Source: Methylococcaceae bacterium (GTDB lineage: Bacteria > Pseudomonadota > Gammaproteobacteria > Methylococcales > Methylomonadaceae). From it: DNA of 6,212 nucleotides. Both the position numbers and the translations under genes were made by a program. Shown one piece after another: positions 1-4,529 of this stretch. Numbering within the stretch: position 1 is the first letter of the stretch; each line of letters opens with the position of its first letter. The stretch is from assembly GCA_947506075.1 (NCBI GenBank), contig CANNNN010000159.1, positions 1-6,212 of the forward strand, written 5' to 3'. The notes beneath the pieces were generated by a model. It searched no databases. It had not been told where the DNA came from and saw only the letters and a list, made by a program, of their open reading frames with translations.

Positions 1-45
1 TGAGTTAAAATAAGCCAACTACTCTAACCTAAGAAATAAAAACAT

Positions 46-993
46 ATGCAAATTGTACTCGCCAATCCCCGCGGCTTCTGTGCCGGTGTAGACCGGGCCA
101 TTGAAATCGTTGACCAGGCCATTGAGGCTTTCGGCGCACCGATTTATGTTCGTCATGAAGTGGTACACAACCGTACCGTGGTCGATGGACTTAAAGAAAA
201 AGGCGCCATTTTCATTGAAGATTTAACCGACGTGCCAGTCGGCTCTTATTTGATCTTCAGTGCCCACGGCGTGTCCAAACAAGTACAAAAGGAAGCTAAA
301 GAACGTAATTTAACCGTTTTTGATGCAACTTGTCCTCTGGTCACCAAAGTTCATTTGCAAGTCGCCAAACATGCCAAAGAAGATCGTGAAGTTATCCTGA
401 TCGGTCATGCCGGACATCCGGAAGTTGAAGGTACGATGGGGCAATATGAACGATGCACAGATAATGGCGGCATTTATCTGGTAGAAACGCCGGACGATGT
501 GAAAAACCTGGTGGTAAAAAATCCTGATGATCTGGCTTATGTCACGCAGACCACCTTGTCGATGACCGACACCAAGATCATGGTCGATGCCTTAAGAGCT
601 CGATTTAAAGGCATACAGGAACAAAAAAAAGACGACATCTGCTACGCCACGCAAAACCGTCAGGACGCAGTTTATGAGCTGGCTAAAACGGCCGATATTA
701 TTCTGGTCGTTGGCTCGCCGAACAGTTCCAACTCCAACCGTTTACGCGAAATTGCAGAACAACTTGGCAAGAAGTCCTACCTGATTGATACCGCAAAAGA
801 TATGCAGCAGAATTGGTTTACTGACGTTGCCGTGGTCGGCGTTACCGCAGGAGCCTCTGCGCCGGAAGTCCTGGTTCAGGAAGTGATCGATCAGTTAAAA
901 CAATGGGGTGGTCAATCGGCTGTCGAAATTCAAGGCATAGAAGAAAAAGTGGTGTTTTCTTTGCCTAGAGAATTGAAAAAACATATTAATTAA
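46..993 (+). CDS. ispH: 4-hydroxy-3-methylbut-2-enyl diphosphate reductase (IspH/LytB)
   Basis: This cytoplasmic [4Fe-4S] enzyme carries out the last step of the MEP (non-mevalonate) isoprenoid pathway, reducing HMBPP to IPP and DMAPP. The 315 residues match the usual length (E. coli 316) and the family signature is complete. The cluster cysteines are Cys12 (in NPRGFCAGV), Cys96 (in DATCPLVTKVH) and Cys199 (in ICYATQNRQ). The substrate-pocket residues His41, His124, Glu126 (HAGHPEVEG) and Thr167 are present, as are the SSNSNRL loop near 227-233 and Ser271 in TAGASAPE. The ATG at 46 is chosen because MQIVLANPRGFCAG aligns with the family N-terminus; the ribosome site ahead of it (taagaaat) is weak. 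All three frames are closed before base 14, so no upstream gene overlaps it. It probably leads an operon with the rhodanese and hslR. Confidence 0.98.
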   Translation: MQIVLANPRGFCAGVDRAIEIVDQAIEAFGAPIYVRHEVVHNRTVVDGLKEKGAIFIEDLTDVPVGSYLIFSAHGVSKQVQKEAKERNLTVFDATCPLVTKVHLQVAKHAKEDREVILIGHAGHPEVEGTMGQYERCTDNGGIYLVETPDDVKNLVVKNPDDLAYVTQTTLSMTDTKIMVDALRARFKGIQEQKKDDICYATQNRQDAVYELAKTADIILVVGSPNSSNSNRLREIAEQLGKKSYLIDTAKDMQQNWFTDVAVVGVTAGASAPEVLVQEVIDQLKQWGGQSAVEIQGIEEKVVFSLPRELKKHIN

Positions 994-1007
994 TCCTTAG
1001 GCTCATT

Positions 1008-1367
1008 ATGACCCTTACCGTAATAGATCTTGTCGGATTGGCCAAACAAAACATTGTTGTTTGCGACATTGATGACGCCAAAAATACCCTGACATCCAGC
1101 CTGGTTCTGGATGTCAGGGAACCAGCCGAATATGCCTCAAGTCATTTGCCTGGGGCATTTAACATACCTCGCGGGGTCTTGGAATTCAGGATAAGCACTC
1201 ACCCAGATTTTCAGGATAAACAGGATGCCAAGATTATTGTGTATTGCCAATCCGGCGGCCGTTCCGCATTGGCTACCGAGGTGTTAAACAAGATGGGCTA
1301 TAACAATGCCGTCAGCATGGAAGGTGGATTTAAGGCCTGGACTGAAAGCGGCAATGAAGTCGTCTAG
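1008..1367 (+). CDS. single-domain rhodanese-like sulfurtransferase
   Basis: This is a small cytoplasmic rhodanese of 119 residues with no signal peptide or membrane segment. Rhodaneses carry sulfane sulfur as a persulfide on the active-site cysteine. The N-terminal CH2A-type motif LDVREPAEYASSHLPGAFNIP lies at about 34-54. The active-site loop is CQSGGRS with Cys80 as the catalytic residue. The C-terminal GGFKAW motif is at about 106-111. The six-residue loop starting at Cys80 is the sulfurtransferase type rather than the longer phosphatase (Cdc25) type. The first 25 residues are not typical rhodanese sequence and may be a lineage-specific extension. The ATG has a short Shine-Dalgarno (TTAGG, 997-1001), lies 14 bases after ispH, and its TAG stop shares one base with the hslR GTG start. 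Its physiological partner is unknown; the convergent tusE is a candidate sulfur acceptor by inference. Confidence 0.93.
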   Translation: MTLTVIDLVGLAKQNIVVCDIDDAKNTLTSSLVLDVREPAEYASSHLPGAFNIPRGVLEFRISTHPDFQDKQDAKIIVYCQSGGRSALATEVLNKMGYNNAVSMEGGFKAWTESGNEVV

Positions 1368-1759
1368 TGACTGAACTACAAACGATTCGTCTGGATAAAT
1401 GGTTATGGACTGCGCGTTTTTTTAAAACACGCAGTCTGGCGGCAGAAGCCATTTCCGGAGGGAAAGTTCATGTTAACGATCAGCGCAGCAAGCCCGGCAA
1501 GGAAGTCAAAGTCGGCGCTATACTGTCCATCAGCAAAGATACACTGCGCTGGGAGATCACGATCATTGCAATAAATAGTCAGCGGCGCTCGGCCAAAGAG
1601 GCGGTTTTACTCTACGAAGAAAGCGCTGAAAGCCTGGCCAAACGTGAGCAGCAAATCCTTAAAAACCGTGAACAGCGGGAATTATTTGATTTTAGCGGTA
1701 GAGATCATAAACCGAACAAAAAAGAACGGCGAATGATTCATCAATTCAAGCAAGGATAG
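1367..1759 (+). CDS. hslR: Hsp15 ribosome-associated heat shock protein (S4 domain)
   Basis: Hsp15 binds free 50S subunits that still carry a nascent chain on peptidyl-tRNA, helping to recycle stalled ribosomes. The 130 residues align along almost the whole length of E. coli HslR (133). An S4 RNA-binding domain lies at about 7-68 and contains RLDKWLWTARFFKTRSLA and GGKVHVNDQRSKPGK. It is followed by the conserved EAVLLYEESAESLAKRE helix and a very basic tail (KPNKKERRMIHQFKQG). It starts at GTG 1367, which overlaps the last base of the rhodanese TAG stop, so translation is probably coupled; no independent Shine-Dalgarno stands out. This start places the S4 motif at the family's usual distance from the N-terminus. 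It ends 15 bases from the end of the convergent tusE, and no obvious hairpin terminator separates them. Confidence 0.96.
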   Translation: MTELQTIRLDKWLWTARFFKTRSLAAEAISGGKVHVNDQRSKPGKEVKVGAILSISKDTLRWEITIIAINSQRRSAKEAVLLYEESAESLAKREQQILKNREQRELFDFSGRDHKPNKKERRMIHQFKQG

Positions 1760-1774
1760 TCGCTACAAATAGCA

Positions 1775-2233
1775 TTACAAACAGGTCGGCGGCTTGGGCA
1801 AACCGGCCAACTTGCAGGCATATTTTAACGGGCCATCGGGGAATAATTTGTGCAGATAACGACTATTGCCTTTAGTCTCACCCAGTTCCCGGGCAATCGC
1901 TTTAGTAAAAACCCGCGCATTGGGTAAATGTTTATACTGCTGATAATAATACCGAATAAAAAAAATAATCTCCCAGCGTTCAGCATTCAGCTCGATCTTG
2001 TTTAGCCCTGCAAGTCGCCGAGCGACAGCTTCATTCCAGTCGGCCAAATTCACCAAAAAACCCTGATCGGTTGTTTCCAGACCAAGACCCTGATCTGTCA
2101 CGCCAGACTGTCTTGTCTGCTGCCCTTCGGGTAAATGCAAATCTGTTCCAGACAGATTAGTCACGCCAGGCTGTCCTGCCTGTCGCCCTTCGGGTAAATG
2201 CAAATCTGTTCCAGACAGATTTGTCACGTCCAT
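1775..2233 (-). CDS. tusE: TusE/DsrC-family sulfur carrier with repeat-derived N-terminal extension
   Basis: The family accepts sulfur from the TusBCD/DsrEFH complex, for tRNA 2-thiouridine synthesis (TusE) or dissimilatory sulfur metabolism (DsrC). The domain covers residues 45-152 (108 residues; E. coli TusE has 109) and shows ERWEIIFFIRYYYQQY, KGNSRYLHKLFPDGP and the tail KLAGLPKPPTCL. The penultimate Cys151 is the sulfur-accepting position. A second cysteine, Cys140, lies exactly ten residues before it, as in DsrC; in E. coli TusE that position is not cysteine. Residues 3-44 are two 21-residue copies beginning VTNLSGTDLHLPEG, encoded by the 63-bp DNA repeats, and look non-native. The ATG at 2233 overlaps the tusB end by 10 bases and gives 152 residues. 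A GTG at 2101 would give a normal 108-residue protein. Neither has a strong ribosome site. The family call is firm, the start is not. Confidence 0.93.
   Translation of the reverse strand: MDVTNLSGTDLHLPEGRQAGQPGVTNLSGTDLHLPEGQQTRQSGVTDQGLGLETTDQGFLVNLADWNEAVARRLAGLNKIELNAERWEIIFFIRYYYQQYKHLPNARVFTKAIARELGETKGNSRYLHKLFPDGPLKYACKLAGLPKPPTCL
2102..2164 (-). repeat. 63-bp tandem palindromic repeat, unit 2 (within tusE)
   Basis: This is the second of two adjacent 63-bp units, 57 of 63 bases identical to unit 1. It contains an inverted repeat AATCTGT-5 nt-ACAGATT and a smaller hairpin CAGAC-6 nt-GTCTG. The outer part of the first stem is interrupted by one mismatch (base 2159 opposite 2139) that unit 1 does not have. 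The short CCCGAAGGG palindrome lies between the two hairpins. It is coding in tusE and ends exactly where a family-like GTG start (2101) begins. It may be a REP-like or MITE-like dispersed element, which cannot be judged from one locus. Confidence 0.85.
2165..2227 (-). repeat. 63-bp tandem palindromic repeat, unit 1 (tusB stop / tusE 5' end)
   Basis: This is the first of the two units. It begins GTGAC at the tusB TGA stop and carries a perfect 9-bp stem, CAAATCTGT (2201-2209) against ACAGATTTG (2215-2223), with a 5-base loop. A second hairpin, CAGGC-6 nt-GCCTG, lies at 2167-2182. Its stem differs from the unit 2 stem by a paired G-C for A-T exchange (2170/2179 against 2107/2116), so pairing is kept. 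The unit length is divisible by three, so the tusE frame stays open. Confidence 0.85.
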
Positions 2234-2514
2234 GACTGAATAACCCGGCTAGCAACTGTCAATTCAACCAGTCCGGCATAATCTATCACCTCAAAACCCT
2301 TAATCAGATCAGCCTGGGCAATTCCGCGCGCCCCCATGTCAGAGGTCAGCACACAAAGACGATTGCAGTCTAACATTTGTGTTAATCTTGCACTGAGACT
2401 GCCATTTTGTAACACTCGCAGAACCGCATTCTCAAGAAATACCACGACATCGCCGGAATCGATACGCGCCAAAACAGCCGCTTCAACCGGCGATTGAAAA
2501 ATAAGATGCAACAC
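2224..2514 (-). CDS. tusB: TusB/DsrH-family sulfur relay subunit
   Basis: TusB (DsrH) is the small subunit of the TusBCD/DsrEFH heterohexamer, which passes persulfide sulfur from TusA to TusE/DsrC. The 96 residues match the family's usual length (about 95-102). The start MLHLIFQSP, the central TSDMGARG segment and the C-terminal VIDYAGLVELT...VIQSWT are typical. Its only cysteines are Cys50 and Cys54; there is none in the first 49 residues, where some DsrH proteins carry one. The start is GTG 2514, one base after the sugE TGA stop, with no clear Shine-Dalgarno, so coupling to sugE translation is likely. Its TGA stop (2226-2224) falls on the first bases of the 63-bp repeat inside tusE. The usual partners TusC and TusD (DsrF and DsrE) are not in this window and must lie elsewhere or be absent. 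Confidence 0.9.
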   Translation of the reverse strand: MLHLIFQSPVEAAVLARIDSGDVVVFLENAVLRVLQNGSLSARLTQMLDCNRLCVLTSDMGARGIAQADLIKGFEVIDYAGLVELTVASRVIQSWT

Positions 2515-2515
2515 G

Positions 2516-2836
2516 TCAATGACTATCGGTGAATTTAAGACCGATAATTCCGGCGATGACCAGCGTAATCGACGCCAAGCGATACCAGTCGGCAGATTCC
2601 TTAAATAAAATAATACCTAACACCGCTACACCGACCGCTCCCATGCCCGTCCAGACTGCATACGCAGTACCCAACGGCAGGGTTTTAATGGCCAGTACCA
2701 ATAAATAAAAACTTACTCCACCTGATATCATCGTGATGATGCTGGGATACAGCTTGGTAAAACCCTGATTATATTTAAGACTTAAAGCGAATACTATTTC
2801 TGCCATTCCCGCAGAAAATAAAAGAAACCACGCCAC
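2516..2836 (-). CDS. sugE: SMR-family transporter, SugE/Gdx-like
   Basis: This is an inner-membrane proton-coupled antiporter of the small multidrug resistance family, with four predicted helices at about 2-20, 30-50, 56-77 and 83-102. The GTG at 2836 is preferred to the ATG at 2884 because it follows the strong Shine-Dalgarno AAGGGG. It also gives MAWFLLFSAGMAEI and 106 residues (E. coli SugE 105), while the extra 16 residues from the ATG are polar and not family-like. The proton/substrate-coupling Glu13 is present, with Ser42, Tyr59 and Trp62 at the guanidinium-exporter positions and the TAYAVWTGMGAVG motif. The position usually Trp16 is Phe16. That leaves the substrate open (guanidinium, quaternary ammonium or another cation). 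It is the first gene of a tight minus-strand unit with tusB and tusE, an odd pairing. No guanidine riboswitch fits in the 87-base leader region. Confidence 0.92.
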   Translation of the reverse strand: MAWFLLFSAGMAEIVFALSLKYNQGFTKLYPSIITMISGGVSFYLLVLAIKTLPLGTAYAVWTGMGAVGVAVLGIILFKESADWYRLASITLVIAGIIGLKFTDSH

Positions 2837-2849
2837 GAACACCCCTTTT
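2834..2849 (-). promoter_or_regulatory. ribosome binding site and GTG start deciding the sugE N-terminus
   Basis: Reading the minus strand, AAAAGGGG is followed by TGTTC and then GTG GCG TGG. This is the best Shine-Dalgarno match in the minus-strand unit, at normal spacing. It supports starting SugE at MAWFLL rather than at the ATG 48 bases upstream. Confidence 0.7.
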
Positions 2850-2851
2850 CT

Positions 2852-2880
2852 TTGTACTTGGATAGCTGATATTCTACAAT
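2852..2880 (+). promoter_or_regulatory. candidate sigma70-type promoter for the ycgR pair
   Basis: TTGTAC (2852-2857), a 17-base spacer and TACAAT (2875-2880, 5 of 6 to consensus) point at the first ycgR, with transcription expected near 2887 and a leader of about 37 bases. The -35 matches at only three positions. A possible minus-strand -10 (TAGAAT, 2876-2871) overlaps this -10 by two bases, but it has no convincing -35. This is pattern matching only. Confidence 0.35.
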
Positions 2881-2923
2881 ACATTAAAATTTAGCAGCAT
2901 TTAAAAACACTCCGTTGTTACCA

Positions 2924-3643
2924 ATGAAAGACCAAGCCTCTTTTGCAATCCAAAATCCAAAGCAAATAATCATACATTTATCCCTGTTATTTAAAAAAAA
3001 ATGCCTGCTCCGTGCCGTTTTCGGGGCGGATAATGAATCCTATATCACCACAATGCTTGTTATCAATGAAATTGATAACACCGTGCTATTCGATTACGGA
3101 CCCAAGGAAGATTTTAATCAACGTATACTTAGAGCCAGTAAGGTTACCTTCGACACTGATTACAATGGCATTAAGGTTTCTTTTATTGGCGCGGGGCTGA
3201 ATAAAATCACTTATAGAGGGGATCCAGCCTTCAGTATGTCTATCCCAAAATCACTCTATTGGATGCAACGTAGAGAGTACTTCAGGGTAAAAGCGCCGAT
3301 TTCAAAGCCAAGTTATTGCCAATTAATCGTGGAAGGCAGGCCGGCTGTTAATCTTAAGCTATATGACATAAGTCTTACCGGCTTTGCTATGCTTAATGTT
3401 TCCAAAGAAATTTCTGATTTATTGATATTAGGGGGTTCATTAGATCACTGTAAACTCTTACTGACCGACACCGGCGAAAGCCTTATTTCTTTTGAGATCT
3501 GTGCCAAATACATCATTAATCCCGATAAACTACAAAAACTCCAGAAAATAGGCTGTAGGTTCATCAAGCTATCGCGGCCAGCCGAAGAGCTGATTCAACG
3601 CTATATGCAGCAGATTCAACGAGATGATTTACAAAAAGAATGA
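2924..3643 (+). CDS. ycgR: YcgR-like PilZ-domain cyclic-di-GMP receptor, copy 1
   Basis: YcgR proteins bind cyclic-di-GMP through a C-terminal PilZ domain and, in enterics, brake the flagellar motor. The 239 residues match the family (E. coli 244). The N-terminal YcgR domain covers about 1-110 and the PilZ domain about 112-230. Both ligand motifs are intact: RxxxR as Arg117-Arg121 in QRREYFRV, and DxSxxG as Asp148-Ser150-Gly153 in LYDISLTG. The protein has no transmembrane segment. ATG 2924 is chosen over the in-frame TTG at 2915 because MKDQASF aligns without gaps to MNDDVSF of the next gene; no clear Shine-Dalgarno precedes either. A run of nine adenines (2993-3001) encodes residues 24-26, and a perfect 10-bp inverted repeat lies at 3058-3080. 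It is divergent from sugE. No flagellar gene is present, so the target could differ from the motor. Confidence 0.9.
   Translation: MKDQASFAIQNPKQIIIHLSLLFKKKCLLRAVFGADNESYITTMLVINEIDNTVLFDYGPKEDFNQRILRASKVTFDTDYNGIKVSFIGAGLNKITYRGDPAFSMSIPKSLYWMQRREYFRVKAPISKPSYCQLIVEGRPAVNLKLYDISLTGFAMLNVSKEISDLLILGGSLDHCKLLLTDTGESLISFEICAKYIINPDKLQKLQKIGCRFIKLSRPAEELIQRYMQQIQRDDLQKE
3058..3080. repeat. perfect 10-bp inverted repeat inside ycgR copy 1
   Basis: TGTTATCAAT and ATTGATAACA are separated by GAA. The palindrome lies in coding sequence (codons for VINEIDNT), and the corresponding part of copy 2 does not keep it. It may be a chance hairpin or an intragenic protein-binding site. Confidence 0.6.
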
Positions 3644-3749
3644 TTTATTCACGCTCAACAAACATAGGTCGATGTTTTCACACCGCCACAAACACTTCTG
3701 ACTACGTTTTGTTGTCCGATAATCAGAAAAACATACGGGATCATTACTA

Positions 3750-4487
3750 GTGAATGACGACGTCTCTTTCTTAATCCATAACCAAAAGCAAATCATTCAC
3801 GATTTATCTTTGTTGATCAAGAATAAATGCCTGATCAGCCTGTATTTTGGCGCAGACAAGACATTTTTGCTCACCGCGATACTTGAAGTTGATGAAGCAA
3901 AGAATGCGCTAATTTTCGATTACGGATTTAATGAAACTATAAATAAACAACTACTTAAAGCCAGTGACATCACCTTCCAAACCGATTTCTTAGGCATTAA
4001 AGTCTCTTTCAAAGGGACCAGGCTGACGAAAATACTTTATGAAGATGAGTCGGCATTTTCAATGCCCATCCCTGAGTCTATCTTTTGGCTGCAACGTAGA
4101 GAATTCTTTCGGGTAACATCTCTGCGATTTACAGACTGCTACTGTCAGCTGACATTGAATAATCAGGAGTCCGTTAAGTTGAAGTTATTCGACATGAGTC
4201 TTAAGGGGTTTTCAGTGCTCAATACTTCAACAGAAATATCCAGTTTGCTGAGTCTTGGCGCGAAATTTGAACAGTGTAAATTGGTGCTTTCGGAGACCGA
4301 TGAAGATACCATCGCCTTTAAAGTCCGCTCCAAATTCATCATTAACCCGGATAAAATCGCTGTGCTAAACACCCAAAAAATTGGCTGTCTAATTACCCGA
4401 ATAGCCCCCGCATTTCAAGCTACCGTTCAGCGCTTTATCAATCAACAGCAGCGGGAAGAGATACAGAAAATGAGAAGGCACGAGTGA
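3750..4487 (+). CDS. ycgR: YcgR-like PilZ-domain cyclic-di-GMP receptor, copy 2
   Basis: This is a paralogue of the preceding gene. It has 245 residues and aligns without gaps over roughly the first 200, with about half the residues identical by eye (half over the first 60 counted). The ligand motifs fall at the same numbers: Arg117-Arg121 in QRREFFRV and Asp148-Ser150-Gly153 in LFDMSLKG. The YcgR N-domain is followed by PilZ, then a charged Gln-rich C-terminal helix. It starts at GTG 3750, preceded by ACGGGA about nine bases upstream; the nearby ATG at 3754 is out of frame. The 106-base gap after copy 1 holds a weak promoter-like pair (TTCTGA, 16 bases, GATAAT at 3718-3723), so it may be co-transcribed or have its own promoter. 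Differences cluster at 28-45 and 122-142, which may alter partner choice. Both copies look functional. Confidence 0.9.
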   Translation: MNDDVSFLIHNQKQIIHDLSLLIKNKCLISLYFGADKTFLLTAILEVDEAKNALIFDYGFNETINKQLLKASDITFQTDFLGIKVSFKGTRLTKILYEDESAFSMPIPESIFWLQRREFFRVTSLRFTDCYCQLTLNNQESVKLKLFDMSLKGFSVLNTSTEISSLLSLGAKFEQCKLVLSETDEDTIAFKVRSKFIINPDKIAVLNTQKIGCLITRIAPAFQATVQRFINQQQREEIQKMRRHE

Positions 4488-4529
4488 GCTTTTTATCCCA
4501 TCATCTACACCTTTAATTCACGTAAAGTA

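Noticed and set aside
1757..1780. Bidirectional terminator between hslR and tusE
   Set aside because: The 15-base gap holds no stable stem followed by a T-run on either strand.
2102..2227. Two direct repeats as a small CRISPR array
   Set aside because: The 63-bp units are directly adjacent with no spacer, and they are coding in tusE; there is no cas gene.
2837..2884. Longer SugE starting at ATG 2884 (122 residues)
   Set aside because: The extra 16 residues are polar and not SMR-like, whereas GTG 2836 has a strong Shine-Dalgarno and gives the family length.
2837..2923. Guanidine riboswitch ahead of the Gdx-like gene
   Set aside because: The gap is only 87 bases and also serves the divergent ycgR; I see no guanidine riboswitch motif in it.
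2915..2923. TTG start for ycgR copy 1
   Set aside because: The ATG at 2924 aligns exactly with the start of copy 2; the TTG would add three unsupported residues.
4488..4529. Terminator between ycgR copy 2 and xseA (ctttttat)
   Set aside because: The T-run is short and no stem precedes it.
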